Source of the DNA: Pelomonas asaccharophilus_A | GTDB taxonomy: Bacteria > Pseudomonadota > Gammaproteobacteria > Burkholderiales > Burkholderiaceae_C | Length of the DNA: 64,000 nucleotides | Assembly (NCBI RefSeq): GCF_031458115.1 | Contig: NZ_JAVDXV010000008.1 | Location: 186,001-250,000, forward strand | Direction of reading: 5' to 3' | In this document: positions 25,930 to 34,015 of the stretch, piece after piece | Layout: the number at the start of each line of letters is the position of its first letter | How positions within the stretch are numbered: the first letter of the stretch is position 1 | The notes under the pieces: generated by a model | Seen by the model: only the letters and a program-made list of their open reading frames with translations | Told to the model about the DNA's origin: nothing | Databases searched by the model: none | Program-made: the position numbers and the translations under genes

Positions 25930-27488
25930 GGTTTGTCTCCCGGCTGCTTTTCATCCTGTGGACGGTCTGGCGCTTCGGCCTCGATGACCTGGCCTTGTCG
26001 GGTCTGCGTCGGCGGCGCTTCCAGCTGCTGCGCCGACTAACCCGGCTGGGCCGGCGCTGGCAGGAGCCGCGCGGGGTGCGTCTGCGCCTCGCTTTGGAGC
26101 GTCTGGGCCCCATCTTCGTGAAGTTCGGGCAGGTCTTGTCGACGCGGCGGGACTTGCTGCCCAACGATGTGGCGCTGGAGCTGGCCAAGCTGCAGGATCG
26201 CGTGCCGCCGTTCCCGGCGGCGCTGTCGCGGGAGCTGGTGGAGCGTGCCTTCGGCCGGCCTCTGGAGGAGCTGTTCGCCAGCTTCGATGCCGAGCCGGTG
26301 GCCAGCGCCAGCATCGCCCAGGTGCACTTCGCGACGCTGAAGGACGGCCGCGAGGTGGCCGTCAAGGTGCTGCGCCCCGGCATGCTGGACATCATCGACG
26401 ACGACTTGTCGCTGATGCGCCAGCTGGCGGTCTGGATCGAGCGCTTCTCGTCCGATGGCCGGCGGCTGAAGCCGCGCGAGGTTGTCGCCGAGTTCGACAT
26501 GTACCTGCACGACGAGCTGGATCTCGTGCGCGAGGCCGCCAACGCCGCCCAACTGCGCCGCAACATGGACGGCCTGGGCCTCGTGATGGTGCCGGAGATG
26601 CACTGGGACTTGTGCAGCTCCGAGGTCATCGTCATGGAGCGCATGAAGGGCGTGCCCATCTCGCAGCGCGCCGTGCTGGAGGAGGCGGGCGTCGACATCA
26701 AGAAGCTGGCCCGCGACGGCGTGACCATCTTCTTCACGCAGGTGTTCCGCGACGGCTTCTTCCACGCCGACATGCACCCCGGCAACATCCAGGTCAGCCT
26801 GGCGCCCGACACCTTCGGCCGCTATGTCGCGCTGGACTTCGGCATCATCGGCACGCTGACCGAGGTGGACAAGGACTACCTCGCGCAGAACTTCATCGCC
26901 TTCTTCCAGCGCGACTACAAGCGTGTCGCCGAACTGCACATCGCCTCTGGCTGGGTGCCGCCGGAAACCCGCGTCGACGCGCTGGAAAGTGCCGTCCGCG
27001 CCGTCTGCGAACCTCATTTCGACCGGCCGCTGAAGGACATTTCCTTGGGCCAGGTGCTGATGCGGCTGTTCCAGACCTCTCGCCGCTTCAACGTCGAGAT
27101 CCAGCCCCAACTGGTGCTGCTTCAGAAGACGCTGCTCAACGTGGAAGGCCTGGGCCGCCAGCTGGATCCCGAGCTGGACCTGTGGGCCACGGCCAAGCCG
27201 TTCCTGGAGCGCTGGATGAACGAGCAGGTCGGCTGGCCCGCGCTGAACAAGCAGCTGATGAAGGAAGCGCCGCGCTTCGCCCAGTTCATTCCCGAGCTGC
27301 CGCGCCTGCTGCACGACGCGCTGAAGGCGCAGGTGCAGCGCGGCGGTGACGCCGAGCTGAAGGCGCTGGTGCGCGAATTGCGCAGCACCAACCGCCTGCT
27401 GTCCGGCCTGCTGTGGGGCGCGGCCGGCTTTGCGGTCGGCATCGCGCTTGCTTGGCTGGCGATGCGCTGGCTGGAGTCCGGCTACTAG
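25926..27488 (+). CDS. ubiB: UbiB ABC1/ADCK-family kinase-like protein
   Basis: A 520-residue atypical kinase-like ATPase needed for ubiquinone synthesis. It has the KxGQ motif in FVKFGQVLSTRRDLLPNDV near residue 61, the alanine-rich loop PVASASIAQVHFA near residue 123, the catalytic FHADMHPGNI near residue 280 and metal-binding LDFGIIGTL near residue 303. Two hydrophobic C-terminal helices (LSGLLWGAAGFAVGIALAW) anchor it in the membrane. Length is close to the usual 540. It is co-transcribed with ubiJ. Confidence 0.95.
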   Translation: MRFVSRLLFILWTVWRFGLDDLALSGLRRRRFQLLRRLTRLGRRWQEPRGVRLRLALERLGPIFVKFGQVLSTRRDLLPNDVALELAKLQDRVPPFPAALSRELVERAFGRPLEELFASFDAEPVASASIAQVHFATLKDGREVAVKVLRPGMLDIIDDDLSLMRQLAVWIERFSSDGRRLKPREVVAEFDMYLHDELDLVREAANAAQLRRNMDGLGLVMVPEMHWDLCSSEVIVMERMKGVPISQRAVLEEAGVDIKKLARDGVTIFFTQVFRDGFFHADMHPGNIQVSLAPDTFGRYVALDFGIIGTLTEVDKDYLAQNFIAFFQRDYKRVAELHIASGWVPPETRVDALESAVRAVCEPHFDRPLKDISLGQVLMRLFQTSRRFNVEIQPQLVLLQKTLLNVEGLGRQLDPELDLWATAKPFLERWMNEQVGWPALNKQLMKEAPRFAQFIPELPRLLHDALKAQVQRGGDAELKALVRELRSTNRLLSGLLWGAAGFAVGIALAWLAMRWLESGY

Positions 27489-27551
27489 ACCCGCGGCCGC
27501 GTGCCGCCTCCATAATCCGCGCCCATTTCCGGCCCATCCGCTCCAAGTTCC

Positions 27552-29015
27552 ATGAACACCACGCTGATCGTTTTCGTCGTGCTCTACCTGCTCGGCACGC
27601 TGGCCATCGGGGTCTGGGCCGGTACGCGGGTCAAGAACACGGCCGATTTCGCCGTCGCCGGCCGCAGCCTGCCGCTGGCCATGGTCATCACGACCACGTT
27701 CGCGACCTGGTTTGGCGCCGAGACGGTGATGGGCATCCCGGCCAAGTTCGTGCAGGGCGGCCTGGGCGCCATCGTCGAAGACCCGTTTGGCGCCGGCCTG
27801 TGCCTGGTGCTGGTGGGCACCTTCTTCGCCGCCAAGCTGTACCGCAAGAACCTGCTGACCATCGGCGACTTCTACCGTCAGCGCTATGGCAAGGGCGTGG
27901 AGGTGTTCTGCTCGCTGGCCATCATCCTCAGCTACCTGGGCTGGGTGGCCGCGCAGGTCACGGCACTGGGCCTGGTTTTCAACATCCTGACCGACGGCGC
28001 GATGAGTCCGGCGATGGGCATGACCGTCGGCCTGCTGGCGGTGCTGGTCTACGTGGTCATCGGCGGCTTCCTGGCCGTGGCCTGGACCGACTTCATCCAG
28101 ATGATCGTGCTGGTCGTCGGCCTGAGCGTGATCGCCTTCTTCTCGGCCGACCTGGCCGGCGGCGCTGGCAAGGTGCTGGAGCTGGCGCAGCAGAAGGACC
28201 TGGGCAAGTTCTTCCCCGAACCCACGTTCACGGACATCGCGATGTTCCTCGGCGCGGCGCTGACCATGATGCTGGGCTCAATCCCGCAGCAGGACGTGTT
28301 CCAGCGCGTCATGTCGGCCAAGGATGCCGAGACCGCGCAGCGCGGCGCCATCATCGGCGGCTTCAGCTACATCGCCTTCGCCTTCGTGCCCATGTTCATC
28401 GTGTTGGCCGCGGTGGTCGTCATGGGCGATCAGGCGCTGGACCTGGCGCAAAACGACTACCAGCGCCTGCTGCCCGCCTTCATCATGGGCCACATGCCGC
28501 TGCTGATGAAGATCCTGTTCTTCGGTGCGCTGCTGTCGGCCATCAAGAGCACGTCGTCGGCCACGCTGCTGGCGCCGACCACCAGCTTCGTCGAGAACAT
28601 CCTGAAGCAGATCCGCCCCGGCATGAGCGACAAGCAGTCGCTGGTGGCCATGCGCGTGGCGCTGGTGGTGTTCGCCGCCGCCGTGCTGGCCTATGCCATC
28701 GCGCTCCAGGGCACGTCCATCTACGACCTGGTCAGCGCCGCCTACCAGGTCACGCTGGTGGCCGCCTTCATTCCGCTGGTGTTCGGTCTGTACTGGAGCC
28801 GGGCGACGACGCAAGGCGCTGTTGTGTCCATCTTTGCCGGCGTGTCGGTCTGGGTGGCCTTCTTCCCGCAGGTTTCGACCTGGGGCGAGTTCTTCCCGGG
28901 CCAGCTGGCCGGGTTGCTGGCCGCTCTGATCGGCATGCTCTTGGGGTCGCTGGCACCGCAAATCCTGACGAATCGGCAGGAGCATGTCAGCCACCATCTG
29001 AAGCCCGGGGCCTGA
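27552..29015 (+). CDS. Sodium:solute symporter family protein
   Basis: A 487-residue membrane protein with about 13 hydrophobic segments, in the SSS family fold (PutP/SglT-like). Family text: TADFAVAGRSLPLAMVITTT near residue 31, FATWFGAETVMGIPAKF near residue 52 and GWVAAQVTALG near residue 135. SIPQQDVFQRVMSAKD near residue 243 and SAIKSTSSATLLAPTTSFVE near residue 333 follow. It imports a small organic solute with Na+. Substrate is unknown. It starts 63 bases after ubiB and may have its own promoter, since a CATAAT-like box precedes it. Confidence 0.88.
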   Translation: MNTTLIVFVVLYLLGTLAIGVWAGTRVKNTADFAVAGRSLPLAMVITTTFATWFGAETVMGIPAKFVQGGLGAIVEDPFGAGLCLVLVGTFFAAKLYRKNLLTIGDFYRQRYGKGVEVFCSLAIILSYLGWVAAQVTALGLVFNILTDGAMSPAMGMTVGLLAVLVYVVIGGFLAVAWTDFIQMIVLVVGLSVIAFFSADLAGGAGKVLELAQQKDLGKFFPEPTFTDIAMFLGAALTMMLGSIPQQDVFQRVMSAKDAETAQRGAIIGGFSYIAFAFVPMFIVLAAVVVMGDQALDLAQNDYQRLLPAFIMGHMPLLMKILFFGALLSAIKSTSSATLLAPTTSFVENILKQIRPGMSDKQSLVAMRVALVVFAAAVLAYAIALQGTSIYDLVSAAYQVTLVAAFIPLVFGLYWSRATTQGAVVSIFAGVSVWVAFFPQVSTWGEFFPGQLAGLLAALIGMLLGSLAPQILTNRQEHVSHHLKPGA

Positions 29016-29023
29016 GCCTCGCC

Positions 29024-29029
29024 TAAAAT
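29024..29029 (+). promoter_or_regulatory. Possible -10 box for fmdB
   Basis: TAAAAT lies 31 bases before the fmdB ATG in the 45-base gap after the symporter gene. No matching -35 box is visible, so this is a weak candidate. Confidence 0.25.
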
Positions 29030-29060
29030 CGCGGGTTTTGCGCCAATTGCCCGCCTGACC

Positions 29061-29381
29061 ATGCCCATCTACGCCTACCGCTGCAGCGCCTGTGGCCACG
29101 CCAAGGACGTGCTGCAAAAGCTGTCCGACGCGCCGCTGACCACCTGCCCGGCCTGCTCGGCCGAGGCTTTCAGCAAGCAGATCACCGCTGCTGGCTTCCA
29201 GCTCAAGGGCTCGGGCTGGTACGTGACGGACTTCCGCGGCGGCAGTGGTGGCGGTGCGGCCGCGGCGGCCGGCGCAGCGGCTCCCGCAGCCGCCGAGCCC
29301 GCCAAGAGCGAGTCCTCCTCGTCCGAGGCCTCGTCGTCGACTTCGTCCGCGGCTTGCGGCGGCTCCTGCGCCTGCCACTGA
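29061..29381 (+). CDS. FmdB-family zinc ribbon protein
   Basis: A 106-residue small protein. It starts PIYAYRCSACGHAKDVLQ and continues to TTCPACSAEAF, giving two CxxC knuckles about 21 residues apart, as in FmdB/CxxC regulatory-type zinc ribbons. FQLKGSGWYVTDF near residue 50 is the conserved family box. The C-terminal half is a low-complexity Gly/Ala/Ser tail ending CGGSCACH, a possible extra metal-binding end. Function of the family is not settled. It sits ahead of DUF502 and aspS, a common betaproteobacterial order. Confidence 0.9.
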   Translation: MPIYAYRCSACGHAKDVLQKLSDAPLTTCPACSAEAFSKQITAAGFQLKGSGWYVTDFRGGSGGGAAAAAGAAAPAAAEPAKSESSSSEASSSTSSAACGGSCACH

Positions 29382-29392
29382 ACGGACGTTTC

Positions 29393-30073
29393 GTGGGCGC
29401 CTCACTTCGCAAATACCTGGTTGCCGGCCTGCTGGTCTGGCTGCCGCTGGCCATCACCATCTGGGTGCTGGGCCAGGTGCTGGATGTCGTCAACGGCGTT
29501 TTCGGCTCCATGCTGTCGGCGCTCGCGCTGATCGTGCCTTACTCGTGGCGTGACAACCTGCTGAGCCTGCAGAACGTGCCAGGCCTGGGCGCCTTCATCC
29601 TGGCCAGCGGGTTGCTGGCCACAGGCGTGTTCGTGGCCAACATCTTCGGCCAATGGCTGCTGACGCAGTGGGACCGGCTGATGTCCCACATCCCCATCGT
29701 CAAGAGCATCTACAGCTCGGTCAAGCAGGTCTCGGACACGCTGTTCTCCAGCAGCGGCAACGCCTTCCGCGAGGCGGTGCTGGTGCAGTACCCGCGCGCC
29801 GGCTCCTGGACCATCGCCTTCGTCACCGGCACGCCCAGCGGCGAGGTGGCCTGCCACCTGGAGGACGAGCACGTCAGCATCTACGTGCCGACGACGCCCA
29901 ACCCGACGTCGGGCTTCTTCCTCATCGTGCCGCGCGCCGACGTGCGCCCGCTGCACATGACCGTGGACGAGGCGCTCAAGTACATCATCTCGATGGGCAC
30001 CGTGGCGCCGCTGCCCCATGCCGGCCACCCAGCCATCCCGCTGGACGAGGCGGCACGAAACCAGCCGGGCTGA
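29393..30073 (+). CDS. DUF502 family membrane protein
   Basis: A 226-residue protein with two N-terminal hydrophobic segments (YLVAGLLVWLPLAITIWVLG and GAFILASGLLATGVFVANIFG) and a soluble part. That part carries the family motifs PIVKSIYSSVKQVSDTL near residue 102, FVTGTPSGE near residue 144 and FLIVPRADVRPLHMTVDEALKY. Function is unknown. The frame is open from a TTG at 29354 inside fmdB, but GTG 29393, 11 bases after the fmdB stop, matches the family N-terminus. It is probably co-transcribed with fmdB and perhaps aspS. Confidence 0.85.
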   Translation: MGASLRKYLVAGLLVWLPLAITIWVLGQVLDVVNGVFGSMLSALALIVPYSWRDNLLSLQNVPGLGAFILASGLLATGVFVANIFGQWLLTQWDRLMSHIPIVKSIYSSVKQVSDTLFSSSGNAFREAVLVQYPRAGSWTIAFVTGTPSGEVACHLEDEHVSIYVPTTPNPTSGFFLIVPRADVRPLHMTVDEALKYIISMGTVAPLPHAGHPAIPLDEAARNQPG

Positions 30074-30158
30074 GCGCCCGGCCCGCGCTCAGTCCTGAGG
30101 GCTACTCAAGCCCCGCAGCGCCCCAAGAACACCCCTGCAAAGAATTCGGAGAACTCCC

Positions 30159-31949
30159 ATGCGTACCTGCTATGCCGGCCAAGTCAGCGAGAAGCTGCTC
30201 GACCAGACCGTGACCCTGATGGGCTGGGCCCATCGCCGCCGTGACCACGGCGGTGTCATCTTCATCGACCTGCGCGACCGCGAAGGCCTGGTCCAGGTCG
30301 TCTGCGACCCCGATCGCGCCGACAGCTTCAAGGTCGCGGAAGACGTCCGCAGCGAGTTCTGCCTGAAGATCGTCGGCAAGGTGCGCTCGCGCCCGGCCGG
30401 CACCGAGAACGCCAACCTCGTGTCCGGCAAGGTCGAGGTGCTGTGCCACGAGATCGAGGTGCTGAACGCGTCGGTGCCCATCCCGTTCCAGATCGACGAG
30501 GACAACCTGTCCGAGACGACCCGCCTCACGCACCGCGTGCTGGACCTGCGCCGTCCGTACATGCAGAACAACCTGATGCTGCGCTACAAGGTGGCGATGG
30601 AGGTGCGCAAGTTCCTGGACGAGCACGGCTTCGTCGACATCGAGACGCCGATGCTGACCAAGTCCACGCCCGAAGGCGCTCGCGACTACCTGGTGCCCAG
30701 CCGCGTGCACGACGGCCACTTCTTCGCGCTGCCGCAATCGCCCCAGCTGTTCAAGCAACTGCTGATGGTCGCGGGCTTCGACCGCTACTACCAGATCACC
30801 AAGTGCTTCCGTGACGAGGACCTGCGCGCCGACCGCCAGCCCGAGTTCACGCAGATCGATATCGAGACCTCGTTCCTGACCGAGGAAGAGATCCGCTCGA
30901 TGTTCGAGGGCATGATCCGCCACGTCTTCCGCAAGGCGCTGAACGTCGAGCTGGGCGACTACCCGGTCATGAAGTACGCGGAAGCCATGCACCGCTTCGG
31001 CTCCGACAAGCCCGACCTGCGCGTGAAGCTCGAGTTCACCGAGCTGACCGACGCGATGACCACCGTCGACTTCAAGGTGTTCTCCGGTCCGGCCACGACG
31101 CCTGGCGGCCGTGTCGTCGCGCTGCGCGTGCCCAAGGGCGCCGCGATGAGCCGCGGCGAGATCGACGCCTACACCGAGTTCGTCAAGATCTACGGCGCCA
31201 AGGGTCTGGCCTGGATCAAGGTCAACGAAGTCGCCAAGGGCCGCGAAGGCCTGCAGTCGCCCATCGTCAAGAACCTGCACGACGAGGCCGTGGCCGAGAT
31301 CCTGAAGCGCACCGGTGCGCAGGACGGCGACCTGCTGTTCTTCGGTGCCGACAAGGCCAAGATCGTCAACGACGCCATCGGTGCGCTGCGCCTGAAGGTC
31401 GGCCACAGCGAGTTCGGCAAGGCCAACGGCCTGTTCGAGGACAAGTGGGCGCCGCTGTGGGTCGTCGACTTCCCGATGTTCGAGCACGACGAGGAGAACA
31501 ACCGCTGGGCGGCCGTTCACCACCCGTTCACGGCACCCAAGGACGGCCATGAGGACCTGATGGTCAGCGACCCGGGCAAGTGCATTGCCAAGGCCTACGA
31601 CATGGTGCTGAATGGCTGGGAACTGGGCGGCGGCTCGGTGCGTATCCACCGCGCCGAAGTGCAGGCCAAGGTGTTCGAGGCGCTGAACATCAGCGCGGAA
31701 GACCAGCGCATCAAGTTCGGCTTCCTGCTGGACGCGCTGCAGTACGGCGCGCCCCCGCACGGCGGTCTGGCCTTCGGCCTGGACCGCATCGTCACGATGA
31801 TGACCAAGGCCGAGTCCATCCGCGACGTCATCGCCTTCCCGAAGACCCAGCGCGCCCAGTGCCTGCTGACCGGCGCCCCGTCGCTGGTCGACGAGAAGCA
31901 GCTGCGCGAACTGCACATCCGCCTGCGCAACGCGACGCCTGCGGCCTGA
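30159..31949 (+). CDS. aspS: Aspartyl-tRNA synthetase
   Basis: A 596-residue class II synthetase of bacterial type. It has the N-terminal OB-fold anticodon domain (VTLMGWAHRRRDHGGVIFID) and class II motif 2 FRDEDLRADRQPEFTQIDIE near residue 218. The inserted GAD domain sits in the middle, and motif 3 is GLAFGLDRIVTMM near residue 538. A Shine-Dalgarno (CGGAGAA) precedes the ATG. Length is normal. The intergenic gap of 85 bases upstream has no clear promoter. A strong terminator hairpin follows the stop codon. Confidence 0.97.
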   Translation: MRTCYAGQVSEKLLDQTVTLMGWAHRRRDHGGVIFIDLRDREGLVQVVCDPDRADSFKVAEDVRSEFCLKIVGKVRSRPAGTENANLVSGKVEVLCHEIEVLNASVPIPFQIDEDNLSETTRLTHRVLDLRRPYMQNNLMLRYKVAMEVRKFLDEHGFVDIETPMLTKSTPEGARDYLVPSRVHDGHFFALPQSPQLFKQLLMVAGFDRYYQITKCFRDEDLRADRQPEFTQIDIETSFLTEEEIRSMFEGMIRHVFRKALNVELGDYPVMKYAEAMHRFGSDKPDLRVKLEFTELTDAMTTVDFKVFSGPATTPGGRVVALRVPKGAAMSRGEIDAYTEFVKIYGAKGLAWIKVNEVAKGREGLQSPIVKNLHDEAVAEILKRTGAQDGDLLFFGADKAKIVNDAIGALRLKVGHSEFGKANGLFEDKWAPLWVVDFPMFEHDEENNRWAAVHHPFTAPKDGHEDLMVSDPGKCIAKAYDMVLNGWELGGGSVRIHRAEVQAKVFEALNISAEDQRIKFGFLLDALQYGAPPHGGLAFGLDRIVTMMTKAESIRDVIAFPKTQRAQCLLTGAPSLVDEKQLRELHIRLRNATPAA

Positions 31950-31971
31950 TCGACGGTTGCTCAGCAAGACA

Positions 31972-32001
31972 AAGCCCCGCGTCGCGGGGCTTTGTTGTTT
32001 C
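31972..32001. terminator. Intrinsic terminator after aspS
   Basis: AAAGCCCCGC at 31972-31981 pairs with GCGGGGCTTT at 31985-31994 around a GTC loop, followed by TGTTGTTT. It lies between aspS and the convergent peptidase gene and, with A residues on the other arm, could work in both directions. Confidence 0.9.
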
Positions 32002-32017
32002 AGGGCCAGGCTATTGG

Positions 32018-34015
32018 CTACTGCAGCGACTTGCCTTCAAGCAACCGCGTGACGAACTCCAGCGTTGCCTGCGTCAGGTAGCTGCGGTTGTCGGCATTGC
32101 CGAAGCTGTGCCCTTCGTCGTCGGCGGTCAGGAACCACACCGGCGTGCCCGCCGCTCGAACCGCGCGCACCATGCCCTCGGCCTCGCCCCAGGGTACGCG
32201 TGGATCGTTGCGGCCGTGCACGACGAACAGCGGCTTGCGCACCGCGTCGGCACGCGCCAGCGGTGAGATCTGCTGCAGGAACTCGCGCATCGATGGGTCG
32301 CGCTCGTCGCCGTACTCAGCGCGTCGGTTGTCGCGCCGGTAAATCTCGGTGTGCTCCAGGAAGCTGACGAAGTTGGAGATGCCCACGCGGCAGATGCTGC
32401 CCAGGATGCGCTTGGACTCCTGCGTGGCCACCGCCAGCGACATGTAGCCGCCGTAGCTTCCACCCACGACGATCACGCGCGAGGCATCCATGTCGGGCCG
32501 CGAGGCCACGAGATCCAGCAGCGTGCTGATGTCGCGCACCGAGTTCTCGCGCAGCCGGCCGTTGTCCAGCTTCAGGAAGCTCCTGCCGAAGCCATCGGAG
32601 CCGCGCACATTGGGCTCGATGACGTGCATGCCCAGCTGCTCCACCAGGATGCGCGTGACTCCCGACACGTAGCCAGGGCGTGCCTGCGATGCCGGGCCGC
32701 CGTGGATGCTGATGTACACCGGCCGAGGGCCGGTGAAGTGTGCCGGCGGCGCCAGGTGCAGGCCGCTGAGGGGCAGCCCATCGAAGCCATTCCAGCGCAG
32801 CACGCTGGCACGCAAAGGAGCGCCGCTTGCAGCCGCGCTCCAGGCGTTGAGCTTTTCGTCCTGCAGCGACCACACATACAGACGGCCAGGGCTGTCGGCG
32901 GACACATGGCTGAAGCCCAGCAGTGGCAGCCGCGGGTGCCAGCGCGGGCCGCGCAGCACGCCGGGCGGCAGGTCGCGGGCCACGCGGCGAACGGCCTGCC
33001 CGTCCGCCGCCAGCATTGCCAGCTCGGAGATGCCGTCGACGTTGTAGACCAGCGCCAGCGGACGGCCATCGGCCGGCGCGGCCAGCGCCTCCAGGTCGGC
33101 GCGCTCATTCACCAGCAGGTTGCTGCGCCGGCCGGTCCCGGCGTCGACGCGCACGAGATGGCGGAACTCGCCCTGCACCGCTTGCCGCCGCCACAGCAGG
33201 TCGGGCGCGTCGGCGGCGGCTGACGCCGCCATGGCCGGGCGCGCCGCGCTGTCGTCATCGTCCAGCTCGCTGCCGGCCTCGCTGCTGGCGCCGCCCAGCG
33301 CCACCGGGGGCTTGCCGTCCAGCGTGAAGGCCTGCGCCTGGCTGCGTCCACCACGAGTCAGCGTCGCGACGATGCGGCCTCCGGCGCTGACGCGCAGGTC
33401 CGTGTAGCGGGCGCCGCGCACCTCGGCGACGAGACGGCGCGAATCCGGCTGCTGCGGGTCGATCCACCACAGGCTGCTGCGCGAGGTGGCGGCCGTGCCA
33501 CCTTCGCGGTTGAGCTGCTCCTGCAGGCAGACCAGGCCGCCAGCGCGCGGCAGGAACTCAAACTCGCTGACGCGTTCGCCGGCGGGTGTCAGCGCCTGCG
33601 GCTCGCTGCCGGGCACGAGTCGGAACAGGCGGAACGCCTCGTCACCGCCCTGGTCGCGGCTGAAGACGAGGTATGCGCCCGCCGAGGGCTCCCAGCGCGC
33701 GCCGCTGACGGCATCGCGCCCCTGTGTAAGTGGCTCGGGCTTGGCGCCGGCCGCCGCGACGCGGTGCAGCTGCTGGCTGCCGCCGTGGCGATACAGCACC
33801 AGCATCTCCGCGCGCAGCGGATGCCAGTCCAGAAAGCGCACGCCCTGTGCTTCCGGGGCATCGCTGGCGGTGTTGTGGCGCTCGAATGCCGGGATGCCAT
33901 CAGCCTTCAGTTGCCCTGCCGGCAGCACCAGTGCGGCTGCCGCCGGCCACGGCAGCAGCGCGGCCAGCGCCGCGCCCAGCAGCGTGCGGCGGTGGGAGAG
34001 GGCGTCAGAACTCAT
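32018..34015 (-). CDS. Prolyl-oligopeptidase-like serine peptidase (S9 family), exported
   Basis: A 665-residue protein with an N-terminal signal containing HRRTLLGAALAALLPW, compatible with Tat or Sec export. The first two thirds look like a beta-propeller. The C-terminal alpha/beta hydrolase domain carries the complete triad: Ser in VVGGSYGGYMSLA, Asp in VVHGRNDPRVPW and His in DDEGHSFGN. This fits acylaminoacyl-peptidase/dipeptidyl-peptidase-like S9 enzymes acting on short peptides in the periplasm. ATG 34015 was chosen; upstream in-frame ATGs at 34024 and 34051 lie deeper in the preceding gene. It overlaps the TonB receptor gene by 11 bases, so uptake and cleavage may be linked. Confidence 0.88.
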   Translation of the reverse strand: MSSDALSHRRTLLGAALAALLPWPAAAALVLPAGQLKADGIPAFERHNTASDAPEAQGVRFLDWHPLRAEMLVLYRHGGSQQLHRVAAAGAKPEPLTQGRDAVSGARWEPSAGAYLVFSRDQGGDEAFRLFRLVPGSEPQALTPAGERVSEFEFLPRAGGLVCLQEQLNREGGTAATSRSSLWWIDPQQPDSRRLVAEVRGARYTDLRVSAGGRIVATLTRGGRSQAQAFTLDGKPPVALGGASSEAGSELDDDDSAARPAMAASAAADAPDLLWRRQAVQGEFRHLVRVDAGTGRRSNLLVNERADLEALAAPADGRPLALVYNVDGISELAMLAADGQAVRRVARDLPPGVLRGPRWHPRLPLLGFSHVSADSPGRLYVWSLQDEKLNAWSAAASGAPLRASVLRWNGFDGLPLSGLHLAPPAHFTGPRPVYISIHGGPASQARPGYVSGVTRILVEQLGMHVIEPNVRGSDGFGRSFLKLDNGRLRENSVRDISTLLDLVASRPDMDASRVIVVGGSYGGYMSLAVATQESKRILGSICRVGISNFVSFLEHTEIYRRDNRRAEYGDERDPSMREFLQQISPLARADAVRKPLFVVHGRNDPRVPWGEAEGMVRAVRAAGTPVWFLTADDEGHSFGNADNRSYLTQATLEFVTRLLEGKSLQ

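Noticed and set aside
27413..29026. A 537-codon plus-strand frame overlapping the symporter gene
   Set aside because: Out-of-frame Arg/Gly/Pro-rich shadow; the 27552 frame encodes a recognisable transporter.
30102..31967. A 621-codon minus-strand frame across aspS
   Set aside because: Shadow frame; the plus strand encodes an intact aspartyl-tRNA synthetase.
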